Shown: piece by piece, positions 1-8,245 of the stretch | Position numbering within the stretch: position 1 is the stretch's first letter | Layout: the number at the start of each line of letters is the position of its first letter | Origin: Fundidesulfovibrio agrisoli | Lineage (GTDB): Bacteria > Desulfobacterota > Desulfovibrionia > Desulfovibrionales > Desulfovibrionaceae | Assembly (NCBI RefSeq): GCF_022808715.1 | Contig: NZ_JAKZKX010000014.1 | Location: 33,437-97,436, forward strand | Length of the DNA stretch: 64,000 bases | Direction: 5' to 3' | Program-made: the position numbers and the translations under genes | Notes under the pieces: model-generated | Databases searched by the model: none | Told to the model about the DNA's origin: nothing | What the model saw: only the letters and a program-made list of their open reading frames with translations

Positions 1-18
1 GTAGGTTCTCTTGCTCAT
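1..18 (-). CDS. rpmH: Probable ribosomal protein L34, N-terminal 6 codons only
   Basis: The reverse complement of the first 18 bases reads ATG followed by codons for S-K-R-T-Y, the usual beginning of bacterial L34 (MSKRTYQPS or MKRTYQPS). A GGAGA Shine-Dalgarno-like string lies about 7 nt upstream. L34 is a very small protein of the 50S subunit and usually leads an rpmH-rnpA-yidC cluster, which would lie to the left of this window. Only six residues are visible, so the identification rests on a short but characteristic start and could be coincidence. Confidence 0.5.
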
Positions 19-179
19 GAGTCTTCTCCATATCGTATTGAAAAAAGGAACTTGGCTTCATAGCCGGAAAGCGCGGTTTCGTCAAGCGGCCCGCGCCCGG
101 GCTGGACTTCCTTCCCGCGCGGGGCTACAGGCCCTGGAGTGGTAAAACCCATAACACCTTCTGTCAACAAGGACTCACC

Positions 180-833
180 ATGCATCCAAAACTGAAGGAA
201 TTCCATCAGAGCCGTCTGGAGGAAACCGCCAAGGCGCTGCGCAAGAACAATTTCGGCGCCCACGTGGTTGAAACCGCGAAGGATGCCAAGGAGCTCATTC
301 TGGGCACGCTGCTGCCCGAGTGCAAGCCCGGCTCAGTCTCCTTCGGGGGCTCCATGACCCTGGCCGAGAACGGCATCTATGAAGCGGTCAAGGCCGTGCC
401 CGGCCTCAAGATTTTCGACACCTACAATTATTCCCTGCCCCCCGCCGAGATGGTGGAGCTGCGCAGGCAGGCCCTGTTGGCCGACCTGTTCATCACCAGC
501 ACCAACGCCGTGACCGAGCAGGGCGCGCTGGTGAACCTGGACGGCACCGGCAACCGCGTGGCATCCCTGACCTTCGGCCCCAAGAAGGTCATCGTGGTGG
601 CCGGGCGCAACAAGCTCTGCCCCGACGAATTCTCGGCCATGGAGCACATCCGCTCCCTGGCGGCCCCGGTGAACGCGGCGCGCCTGAGCAGGAAGACGCC
701 CTGCGTGTCCACCCACCGCTGCGAGGACTGCCACTCCCCCGAGCGCATCTGCAACACCTGGACGATCACCGTGAAGTCCGCCCCCAAGGAGCGGACCGTG
801 GTGGTTCTCGTCAACGAAGACCTGGGCTTCTAG
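180..833 (+). CDS. LUD-domain protein (LutC/YkgG family, lactate utilization type)
   Basis: The 217-aa product is a single LUD (DUF162) domain. The conserved core 'SFGGSMTLAENG' lies near residue 60 and 'TSTNAVTEQGALVNLDGTGNR' begins near residue 107. The C-terminal part carries a Cys cluster (C-x7-C-x2-C-x8-C around residues 178-198) seen in the stand-alone LUD subfamily. Family members such as LutC act with iron-sulfur subunits in L-lactate oxidation, but no lutA/lutB partner is present here, so the substrate is not fixed by context. The ATG at 180 lies just after an AAGGA string. The gene is monocistronic, followed by two hairpin terminators and a convergent gene. Confidence 0.85.
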   Translation: MHPKLKEFHQSRLEETAKALRKNNFGAHVVETAKDAKELILGTLLPECKPGSVSFGGSMTLAENGIYEAVKAVPGLKIFDTYNYSLPPAEMVELRRQALLADLFITSTNAVTEQGALVNLDGTGNRVASLTFGPKKVIVVAGRNKLCPDEFSAMEHIRSLAAPVNAARLSRKTPCVSTHRCEDCHSPERICNTWTITVKSAPKERTVVVLVNEDLGF

Positions 834-955
834 CAGCCCGCTGAAAATTCCGCCCTGGCCGCGTTGCGGCTGAAAAGCCAGCCCCTCACGAATGCGCAAT
901 ACGCTTCGGCCCCGGCTTTTCCCCGCGCCTTGCCGGCGCGTTTTTGAGCGGGCTG
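834..955. repeat. Imperfect inverted repeat flanking the LUD gene terminator region
   Basis: The string CAGCCCGCTGAAAA (834-847) directly after the LUD stop codon recurs almost perfectly in inverted form as TTTTGAGCGGGCTG (942-955). Between them are smaller palindromes such as GGCTGAAAAGCC and a GC hairpin with a T tract. The unit resembles an intergenic palindromic element rather than coding sequence. No function can be read from one copy. Confidence 0.5.
924..945 (+). terminator. Rho-independent terminator after the LUD gene
   Basis: A 6-bp GC stem CGCGCC / GGCGCG with a 5-nt loop is followed directly by TTTTT. It lies about 90 nt past the LUD stop codon. Confidence 0.7.
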
Positions 956-992
956 TCATTGGTGTCGAGATTCATCGCGCACTGACCGCGCG

Positions 993-1025
993 AAGGCCGC
1001 GTCCCGAAAGGGCGCGGCCTTTTTC
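993..1025. terminator. Terminator between convergent genes
   Basis: The arms AAGGCCGCG and CGCGGCCTT enclose a GC-rich spacer that can itself pair. T residues follow on the plus strand and the complementary A residues (TT on the minus strand) lie on the other side, so it may stop both the LUD transcript and the convergent glycosyltransferase operon. Confidence 0.75.
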
Positions 1026-1031
1026 ATGCGT

Positions 1032-3077
1032 TCAGCGCGGGCGGCCCAGATGGCCGGCGACAGGCAGCGGGAAGCGCAGGCCCAGGTAGGGCAGGCCCCG
1101 GCGGCCCAGCAGGGGGTGGTAGTGCGGGTCGTCCTCCAGGAAGGCCCCCCAGCGCTCGGCGAACAGGGCCAGCTCCCGCGAGGCGCGGGCCAGCTTGCGG
1201 GGGGAGTCGTCCGCGCCCCGGCTGGCGGACTCCAGGTGCCAGGCCCAGGCGTGGGGCGTGCACACGGTGCGCAAGCCTTGCTGGCGCACGCGCAGGCAGT
1301 AGTCCACGTCGTTGAAGGTCACGGCCAGTTCGTGCTCGTCCAGCCCGCCCAGGCGTTTGAAGAGCGCCCGGGGCGTGAACAGGCAGGCTCCCGTGACGGC
1401 GGAGCACTGCCGGGTTGCGGCGGCCAGGCCCATGTAGCCGGGCTCGGTGCCCGCACAGTGGCGGAAGGCGTGCACGGCCGTGGCGTCCGGCCCCAGAGTC
1501 ATGCCCGCGTGCTGCACCAGCCCGTCGGGATAGAGCAGCTTCACGCCGACCACGCCAACATCCGGCCGGGAGAAGTGACCCAGCACGTGGCGCAGCCAGC
1601 CCCCTGAAGGATCTGCCGGGAAGAGCAGGTCGTCGTTCAGGAGCGCCAGGACGGAGCCCGCACCGTGGCCCGCCCCTGCGTTGGCCAGCCTGGAGTAGTT
1701 GAACGGCCCGGGCGCGCGCACCACGTGGACGCCCGGCGTGGCCTCCAGCTCGGCCAACAAAGCCAGAGCCTCAGGCAGGGCGCTGCCGTTGTCCACCACC
1801 ACCACATCCAGGGGAATGGCCGCGACGGCTAGGCCCCGCAGGCTGTTCAGGCACTGGCGCAGCAGGGCGGGCTGATCCTTGGTGGGCAGCACGCAGGTCA
1901 GGCTGGGGCCTGGAGGCAGGGGCCACTCCACGCGGATGGTCCCGCCGGGGCCTTCGCAGGCCTGGGCCGACGGTGCGGTCCTGGCCAGATGGCGGCGCAC
2001 GGCCTGGAGGTCCGGCGCGGGGGCCGGCGTCAGCCTGCTCCAGAGAGGCAGGGGCAGGTGGGCGGGGGCCGCGCCGCCCAGGCGCTCAAGGAGCAGCAGG
2101 GGCAGGTCCGCCCAATCAGCGCCTGCGGGCAGGCCGCGCAGCAGCCCGGCGCGCACTCCCAGCACGCCGCCGGTGTAGCCGGTGGAGAGCTGGAGGTCGT
2201 AGTCCCAGGCGGGCTTGAGCCGGGGCAGGGGCGGCTGGTTCGGAGCGGCCGGGGCCTCGTGGTCGCTGTAAACCAGGGGATGCTCGCGCAGGGCCAGGGA
2301 GAATGCCTCCAGGGCGTGCGGGTCCAAGCTGACGCCCGGTCCCGCCAAAAACACGGGGGTGTCATGCGCCGCGCCCAGCTGATCCAGGGCTTGCGACAGG
2401 GCCGCTGGGCTGTCCGGCACGTGCGGGACGCCGGGCGAGAAGGGGGCGTCGCCGCCCAACTGGACGGCCGCGCCCGGCGCAACGGTCTGGGCGCGCAGGG
2501 CCTCCAGGGCCTGCCCGGCATCGCCGCCCATGCGGATCGCAGCCACGGCGGGGCCGGGCGCGGCGCTGCTGCCGCTTCGCAAGTCTGCTAGCAATTCGGG
2601 CAGCATCAGGGCGCGGTAGTCAGGCCAGTCGGAGAAATCCAGGGATTGGGGCGCGCGCTCCTCCAGCCTGCCCACCATGTCCGCCGCGTGCAGCAGCCGC
2701 CGGGCCTGTTCCGGCGCGATGCGCCCAAGCTCATCCGCGGTGCCCCGCAGCAGGGCCCGAAGCCCACGGGCCGGGAGGGCGATCAGGGCCGGGCTGCCGT
2801 TCAGCTCGCGGCCGTCCTCCAGGCGGATGCGCACGCTGTGCTCCCGCCCGTCGGCCAGGCGCAGGGGCAGGCGCAGCAGGAAGCCGCCATGCCCGGAGCC
2901 GATGTCCTGGGCCTTGAGGTCCGGCCGGGGGGTGTCCGCCCGGGCCGAGGCCAGCACCGCGCCGTCCTCCACGGCCAGCACCGTGAGCACACGCTCGGGC
3001 GCGTCCTGGTCCACCGCGAAACCTTCGACGTTGAGGCCGCCGACGAATTCGATCCGGCTCAGGAATCTGTGCTGCAT
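1032..3077 (-). CDS. Family 2 glycosyltransferase with degenerate first GT2 half
   Basis: The 681-aa product has a complete GT-A fold GT2 domain at about residues 395-600. It has the nucleotide-sugar entry 'TCVLPTKDQP', the metal-binding 'NDD' near residue 480 and the acceptor-side 'FNDVDYCLR' near residue 588. Residues ~190-340 look like a second, decayed GT2 domain: 'VYSDHE' near 267 and 'GYTGGVLGVRAGLL' match the C-terminal half of tandem rhamnosyltransferase-type enzymes, but the N-terminal half is not recognisable. The first ~100 residues look like a beta-sandwich of unknown type. It starts 39 nt after the oligosaccharyltransferase gene, so assembly of the transferred glycan is a reasonable inference. 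The sugar is unknown. Confidence 0.8.
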   Translation of the reverse strand: MQHRFLSRIEFVGGLNVEGFAVDQDAPERVLTVLAVEDGAVLASARADTPRPDLKAQDIGSGHGGFLLRLPLRLADGREHSVRIRLEDGRELNGSPALIALPARGLRALLRGTADELGRIAPEQARRLLHAADMVGRLEERAPQSLDFSDWPDYRALMLPELLADLRSGSSAAPGPAVAAIRMGGDAGQALEALRAQTVAPGAAVQLGGDAPFSPGVPHVPDSPAALSQALDQLGAAHDTPVFLAGPGVSLDPHALEAFSLALREHPLVYSDHEAPAAPNQPPLPRLKPAWDYDLQLSTGYTGGVLGVRAGLLRGLPAGADWADLPLLLLERLGGAAPAHLPLPLWSRLTPAPAPDLQAVRRHLARTAPSAQACEGPGGTIRVEWPLPPGPSLTCVLPTKDQPALLRQCLNSLRGLAVAAIPLDVVVVDNGSALPEALALLAELEATPGVHVVRAPGPFNYSRLANAGAGHGAGSVLALLNDDLLFPADPSGGWLRHVLGHFSRPDVGVVGVKLLYPDGLVQHAGMTLGPDATAVHAFRHCAGTEPGYMGLAAATRQCSAVTGACLFTPRALFKRLGGLDEHELAVTFNDVDYCLRVRQQGLRTVCTPHAWAWHLESASRGADDSPRKLARASRELALFAERWGAFLEDDPHYHPLLGRRGLPYLGLRFPLPVAGHLGRPR

Positions 3078-3116
3078 GGGCGTTACCGTGACAGAATGCG
3101 GGTGGAGGTTTCGGGA

Positions 3117-5294
3117 TCAGGGCGCATGTTCCGACGGCCCGGAGGGAATGTCAACGGTTTCGCCGAGCTGTGCGCGCAGCCTGTAGACGCGCACCCAGGG
3201 CGCGCCGTCGTCCACCAGTTCGAAGGGCGATTCCGCGCCGGGCGGATCGTCCAGCAGCAGGCGCGCGGCAGCGCTCTCACGAGAGCGTTCGTCCATGACG
3301 ATTAGCTCCTGGTTGCCCAGGTTCAGCGCGGCGAACGCAGCCCCGGGCCGGTTCCAGTGGCGCGACGCGCCCTTGCCCGAGGCGTTGCGGATAAGAATGC
3401 CATCCAGGGGGAACACGCCCTCTTCGAGTTCAATCACGCCGTTATCCAGGTCGATGCTTTTGGGCTTCAGGGCCAGGAAGGGGAACGGGCCGGCTCCCGG
3501 CTGCGGGGCCTGCGGGTCCCAGGCGGCGAAGGCCAGGGGCCAGCGCGCGGTGCGCAGCGCCTCCCAGGAGACCACGAGGTACTGCTCCGGTAAATTCGCA
3601 CCGAGGGGGCCGGGCGGCAGAGGGGCGTCCAGGGAAGCCAGCACGGCGCGGGTTGCGGCGAGGTCCTTCCCGGCCAGGGGAAAGAAAGCATCGGGGTTCG
3701 GGGGGACGCAGGCCAGGCCGAACGGGGCGCACCAACGGGGACAGGGCGCGGGGGGCGGCCCGGACGCCTGCGTGCGCGCCGCCAGCAGCATGGCCCGGGC
3801 GGCCTTGGCGTCGTCAGGGGCGGCCAGGGCCATGGATTGCAGATAGAGCACCTCGCCGCCGTTGTTGCCCGGATCGGCGAAGGTGCGCAGCCCCGCGAGG
3901 TGTTGGGCCGCGTAGCCGTAGTCCCACCAGGTCCAGACCTGGGCTTCGTGATGGACCATGGTCCGCAAGTGCGACAGCGCCTGCGCGTGCCGGGGGCTCA
4001 ACACCGGCAAGGGGACGAGGGTAGCCGCGTCCCTGGCCGCGAGGACAGCCAGCACGGCGAGCAATGCCGCCTGCATGCCCCTCCCGGCCCAGGAGCCCAG
4101 CCGCATTGCACCGGCCAGCAGCGCCCCTCCCGCCGCCAGGCCCAGGCCCAGCGCGGGTCCGCCGTACATGGCGAAGCGGACGCCTAGCCATGGCGATGAG
4201 GCCGCAAGCAGCGCCAGGGGCAGCGTTGGCAGCAGGACGGGCGCGCGGAACAGGGCCCACAGGTAGCCTGGGGCAGCCGCGGCGGCCAGTATCCAGTGGA
4301 AACCGGCCTGGCGCAGAGTCTCCGGCAGGTCGGGGGTCTGGGCCTCCAGCAGGCTGGGGGAGGCTCCCGGCAGGGGCGTCTGGCCCGGCATCGTCGTCTG
4401 GCCGGGCAGCTTGGCGAAGAAGAACAGCATGGCCCGGAGCTTCTCCCAGATGGAAGGGAGCGAATAGGCCAGGACCGCCGCCAGGGCGCACCCGGCCAGC
4501 AGCAGCAAGGCGGCGCGCAGCCTGCCGCGCGGGCGCAGAGTGGCGGGCAGGCGCACCCAGGCCCCCAGCAACACGGCAGCGAAGGCGAAGGGCCAGAACC
4601 CCAGGCCCACGGCAACGGCGAACAGGCCAGCGCCCGGCAGCACGCTGCGCAACGAGCGCACGCCCAGGCAGGACGCCGCGGCCAGGGCGCAGACGGCCAT
4701 GCCCGCCGCCACCACCCTGCCGCTGGGGTACGCCGCGCAGGTCAGGGCCAGCAGCGCGCCTGCCGCGACCGCCCTGGTCAGAGCGGGGGCGTTGGAACCC
4801 TTCCCGGAGTCATCCCCCAGGCGGGCCGCCCAGGAACCCAGGGCCCAGGCGCAGCCGCAGAGCAGGGGCAGCACGAGCATGTCCGTGTCGCAGAAGCCCA
4901 GCCGCGTGCGGTAGAGGTAGGCCGGGGCAAGCACCGTGGCCGCGCCAGCCGTCAGGGCCGCCTCCGGGACCTGGGCCAGGCTGCACAGCCGGGCCACGGG
5001 CCATGCCGCCAGCGGGGCCAGCAGCGCGGGGAGCCAGAACCCGAGGACTTCCAGGGGCAGGCCTGTCAGCCGGTGCAGCGCGGCCAACAGCATGGAGAGC
5101 GGCTCCCCGGCCAGGCGGCCCACGCAGGCGGCCCCGGCCAGCCAGCCGTAGGCGTCGAAGCTGGGCAGCAGGGGCAGGCCCTCCCAGCTGAGCCAGGGGG
5201 AATCCCAGGCTTGGAATTCGCTGAAGCGGGCCGCCAGGCCCAGGAGGATGGCCGCCACCGCCGGAAGGGCGCGCCTTCCGGCGGTGAGGCTCAT
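3117..5294 (-). CDS. STT3/PglB-type oligosaccharyltransferase (N-glycosylation)
   Basis: This is a polytopic inner-membrane protein (725 aa) with a C-terminal periplasmic domain. It shows both OST hallmarks: 'RTRLGFCDTDML' (catalytic D-x-D at 136-138; compare the DTD of Campylobacter PglB) and 'WWDYG' at 456-460, which contacts the acceptor sequon Thr/Ser. OSTs move a lipid-linked oligosaccharide to Asn of secreted proteins, and Desulfovibrio PglB homologues are known to be active. I chose ATG 5294, which begins just after the propeller stop codon; an in-frame upstream ATG at 5336 would overlap that gene by 35 nt. The gene sits behind gspD, gspE and a secreted protein and ahead of a GT2 enzyme, suggesting that exported proteins are the acceptors. 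Confidence 0.85.
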   Translation of the reverse strand: MSLTAGRRALPAVAAILLGLAARFSEFQAWDSPWLSWEGLPLLPSFDAYGWLAGAACVGRLAGEPLSMLLAALHRLTGLPLEVLGFWLPALLAPLAAWPVARLCSLAQVPEAALTAGAATVLAPAYLYRTRLGFCDTDMLVLPLLCGCAWALGSWAARLGDDSGKGSNAPALTRAVAAGALLALTCAAYPSGRVVAAGMAVCALAAASCLGVRSLRSVLPGAGLFAVAVGLGFWPFAFAAVLLGAWVRLPATLRPRGRLRAALLLLAGCALAAVLAYSLPSIWEKLRAMLFFFAKLPGQTTMPGQTPLPGASPSLLEAQTPDLPETLRQAGFHWILAAAAAPGYLWALFRAPVLLPTLPLALLAASSPWLGVRFAMYGGPALGLGLAAGGALLAGAMRLGSWAGRGMQAALLAVLAVLAARDAATLVPLPVLSPRHAQALSHLRTMVHHEAQVWTWWDYGYAAQHLAGLRTFADPGNNGGEVLYLQSMALAAPDDAKAARAMLLAARTQASGPPPAPCPRWCAPFGLACVPPNPDAFFPLAGKDLAATRAVLASLDAPLPPGPLGANLPEQYLVVSWEALRTARWPLAFAAWDPQAPQPGAGPFPFLALKPKSIDLDNGVIELEEGVFPLDGILIRNASGKGASRHWNRPGAAFAALNLGNQELIVMDERSRESAAARLLLDDPPGAESPFELVDDGAPWVRVYRLRAQLGETVDIPSGPSEHAP

Positions 5295-5301
5295 GAGGAT
5301 T

Positions 5302-6312
5302 CTACTGGCCCAGCAGGATGGCCAGGGCCGCGGCAAGTGTGGCGTGGTTCAGGGATGCGCCGTTGTTGAGCACGGTGCCGTTGGCGCCCACCACGGTCAC
5401 GTCGCTGGCGGAGCTGCCGCACACGCCCAGCAGGTCCTGCGTGGTGTTGCTGGTTTCAAGGTTCCAGGCGTTGCCGTCGAAGCGCAGGATGGTGCCCTGG
5501 TCGCCCACGGCGTACACGTTGCTGGCGCTGGTGCCCCATACCGCGCGCAAGGTTCTGCTGGTGGGGGTGGACATGCTCTGCCAGACGCTCCCGTTGCCGT
5601 GCAGCGCGAGCCCGCTGCTGCCGACGGCGTAGAACGAGCCCGGGGCGTCGCTCCAGATGGCGGTGATGTCCTGGTTGCCGTTCGTGGGATAGGGGTACCA
5701 ATACTCGAGCTGGCTGCCGCCGCCGGTCCAGATGTTGCCCGCCGACGCGCCCGCAAGCACGTGCCGAGGGGAGTCGCCGCTGAGGCCCTGGAAATTGACG
5801 CCGTTGAGGTGGTACACTTGGCGCCAGTTGTTCTGCCCCATCAGGTCGTTGACGAAGATGCCGTCCTGCCCGGTGGCCACCATGGCGGGGCCGGCCGGGG
5901 TCGTGGTGGAAGCCCCCCAGACCGAGTTGAGCTTGAGCACGGTGGCGTTGTTCTGCAACTGCCAGCCCGAGGCGTTGTAGTGGAGCATGGCCCCCTGGCT
6001 GCCAACGGCGTAGAGGTTCACCTTGGCCGCGGAGGTGCCGTTGTTCTGGTAGACTTGGCCCCAGACGGCCGTGAGATTCTGGTTCGTGGGGGACTGGAGA
6101 GCGGTCCACTTGGTCCCGTTATTCTGGATGATCGCGCCGTTGCTGGCGGAAATGAAGCGCAGGCCCGGCTGGGGCTGCCAGATGCCGGTGAAGGTCGAAC
6201 CCGAATAACCGGAGGGGGAGACGGTTTTCCAGGCTGCCTCCGCGTTGGAGGTGAATCCGCTAGACATCACGGCGGCGAAGCACACGGCCAGAAACACGCG
6301 AAACAGAAGCAT
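5302..6312 (-). CDS. Secreted beta-propeller-like repeat protein
   Basis: The 336-aa product begins with a clear signal peptide (M-L-L-F-R-V-F..., cleavage likely after the AEA near residue 27). The mature part consists of repeats of about 40-50 residues built around 'W..S..N.YAVG..G.IL...G'; clear copies contain LYAVGSQGAMLHY, FYAVGSSGLALHG and VYAVGDQGTILRF. This pattern is typical of BNR/Kelch-like propellers. Several Asn-x-Ser/Thr triplets are present, so it could be an acceptor of the adjacent oligosaccharyltransferase or a substrate of the type II system. A longer frame reaches 6726, but that part overlaps gspE and lacks a signal peptide, so ATG 6312 is preferred. Function unknown. Confidence 0.75.
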   Translation of the reverse strand: MLLFRVFLAVCFAAVMSSGFTSNAEAAWKTVSPSGYSGSTFTGIWQPQPGLRFISASNGAIIQNNGTKWTALQSPTNQNLTAVWGQVYQNNGTSAAKVNLYAVGSQGAMLHYNASGWQLQNNATVLKLNSVWGASTTTPAGPAMVATGQDGIFVNDLMGQNNWRQVYHLNGVNFQGLSGDSPRHVLAGASAGNIWTGGGSQLEYWYPYPTNGNQDITAIWSDAPGSFYAVGSSGLALHGNGSVWQSMSTPTSRTLRAVWGTSASNVYAVGDQGTILRFDGNAWNLETSNTTQDLLGVCGSSASDVTVVGANGTVLNNGASLNHATLAAALAILLGQ

Positions 6313-6347
6313 CTCTTCCGTCCTTGTTGTTTTGGTGCGATCTGTAT

Positions 6348-8237
6348 TTATACGACTGTTGCCTTGACGACTTCCTCTATGGTGGTCACTCCGGCCAGCA
6401 CCTTCTCGATGCCGTCCTGGCGCAGGGTGAGCATGCCGTGGTTGATGGCCACCTGGCGTATTTTCCCCGCCTCGGAGGTGTGCATCACGGTTTCGGCCAG
6501 CTCTTCGTTCATCACCAGCAGCTCGTGGATGGATGTACGGCCCCTGAAGCCGGTGTTCATGCAGTTCTTGCAACCCTGGTGGCGGTAGATCTCGCGGCCC
6601 TGGAGCGACTCGCCGGAGCTGCCCAGGCGCAGCAGCTGCTCCGGGGTGGGGATGAAGGGCTCCCGGCAGTGCGTGCAGAGCTTGCGCACCAGTCGCTGGG
6701 CCATGACCGCGCGCATGGTGGAGCACACCAGGAAGGACTCGATGCCGAAGTCGATGAGGCGCGTCACGGAGCCAGCCGCGTCGTTGGTGTGCAGGGTGGA
6801 GAACACCAGATGGCCCGTGAGGGCGGCCTGGCAGGCGATCTGGGCGGTCTCCTTGTCGCGGATTTCGCCCACCAGGATGACGTCGGGGTCCTGGCGCAGG
6901 ATGGAGCGCAGGCCGCTGGCGAAGGTCAGGTCGATCTTGGTGTTCACCTGCATCTGGCCCACGCCGTCCAGCTGGTACTCGACGGGGTCCTCGATGGTCA
7001 GGATGTTCTTGTCGGAGGACTTGATCTCGTTCATGGCCGCGTAGAGCGTGGTGGACTTGCCGCTGCCCGTGGGCCCGGAGACCAGGATGATGCCGTGGGG
7101 CAGAGTGACGAGATCCTTGAAGATGCCGAAATGCCTCGAGGAAAGGCCCAGCTCCTCCAGGGAGAGCACGCGGGAGTTCTTCTCCAGCAGGCGCATGACC
7201 ACGCGCTCCCCGAATTTGGTGGGGAACACCGAGACGCGGATGTCCACGTTGCGGTTGCCCAGGCGCACGTCGAAGCTGCCGTCCTGAGGCAGGCGCTTCT
7301 CCGCGATGTCCAGCTTGGAGCGGATCTTCACGTGGGAGACCACGGGCGCGTGCCAGCGCTTGTCCAGCACCTTGAAGTCGTAGAGCACGCCGTCCAGGCG
7401 GAAGCGGATCTTGAAGGTGTTGGAGTATGGCTCCAGGTGGATGTCGCTGCAGAGGTCCTTCACGGCCTGGGTGAGCAGCAGGTTCACCAGCTTGATGACG
7501 GGGGAGTTGCTGGTTTCGTCCAGGAGGTCGGCGGTGGAGAGGCTGTCGGGCGGCGGGGCGGAGAAATCGTCCAGGCTGGAGTCGTCCATCATGGGCAGGG
7601 CGTCTTCCTCGGCCTGGCCGAAGACGTTGTTGAGCGCGTCGATCAGGGCCTGGGCGGGCACCACCACCGGGTGCACCACCTGTGCGCCGAACATGCGGGC
7701 CATGTCGCCGTGGAGCTCCGTGCGCAGAGGGTCGGCGGTGTAGAGCAGCATGTTCTCCACGGGGCCCGCCGGGGCCACGAGCTGGTTCTTGAGGTAGGCC
7801 AGGGGGGTGCGGCGCAGGCGCTCCACGTCCTGGGGCTCAAAGGCGGGCGCGCTGCGGAACTCCAGCCCGAGCACTTCGGCCAGCACCCTGGCGGCCTCGG
7901 CCTCTTCGCGCTTGGAGAGCCCGGCCAGCAGGGGCACCAGGGGGCCGCCCGTGCGGAAGTATTCGGCCAGGTGGATGCGCAGCTCCGGCCAGGCCACGCC
8001 GAGCCTGGCGGAGAGCTCGGCCGCCCAGGCCGGGGGTGGCGCGCCGTGTGTCGCCTCGGGCAGGGTGGCTTGCGCGTCGTCGCCGTTTTCCTCAGTGGAA
8101 GCTTCCGGCCCGCCGGGGCGTGACCCGTCGGCGCGGGGCCGGAATCGACCGAGCACGGAGGCCTTCAGCTCCTCCACGCGGAGCTTGTCCTTGAGGCCGG
8201 CGAGGGCCTTGCGCAGGGCCTGATCCAGGACGCTCAT
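6348..8237 (-). CDS. gspE: Type II secretion ATPase GspE
   Basis: The 629-aa hexameric ATPase powers the type II secretion pseudopilus. It has an MshEN/GspE-N region at about residues 60-200, Walker A 'GPTGSGKST' near 388, Walker B-type 'DPDVILVGEIRD' near 450, the His box 'STLHTND' and the zinc-binding tetra-cysteine element ('CTHC' near 516 and 'CKNC' near 554) typical of GspE/PilB. The start at 8237 gives 'MSVLDQALRKAL', and the stop of gspD lies 8 nt upstream, so the two are co-transcribed. Only E and D of the general secretion pathway occur in the window. PilB is an alternative, but the gspD context favours GspE. Confidence 0.9.
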   Translation of the reverse strand: MSVLDQALRKALAGLKDKLRVEELKASVLGRFRPRADGSRPGGPEASTEENGDDAQATLPEATHGAPPPAWAAELSARLGVAWPELRIHLAEYFRTGGPLVPLLAGLSKREEAEAARVLAEVLGLEFRSAPAFEPQDVERLRRTPLAYLKNQLVAPAGPVENMLLYTADPLRTELHGDMARMFGAQVVHPVVVPAQALIDALNNVFGQAEEDALPMMDDSSLDDFSAPPPDSLSTADLLDETSNSPVIKLVNLLLTQAVKDLCSDIHLEPYSNTFKIRFRLDGVLYDFKVLDKRWHAPVVSHVKIRSKLDIAEKRLPQDGSFDVRLGNRNVDIRVSVFPTKFGERVVMRLLEKNSRVLSLEELGLSSRHFGIFKDLVTLPHGIILVSGPTGSGKSTTLYAAMNEIKSSDKNILTIEDPVEYQLDGVGQMQVNTKIDLTFASGLRSILRQDPDVILVGEIRDKETAQIACQAALTGHLVFSTLHTNDAAGSVTRLIDFGIESFLVCSTMRAVMAQRLVRKLCTHCREPFIPTPEQLLRLGSSGESLQGREIYRHQGCKNCMNTGFRGRTSIHELLVMNEELAETVMHTSEAGKIRQVAINHGMLTLRQDGIEKVLAGVTTIEEVVKATVV

Positions 8238-8245
8238 GGCCCGGG

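Noticed and set aside
6313..6726. Extension of the propeller gene frame upstream of ATG 6312
   Set aside because: It lies within gspE, has no similarity to the repeats, and would bury the obvious signal peptide.
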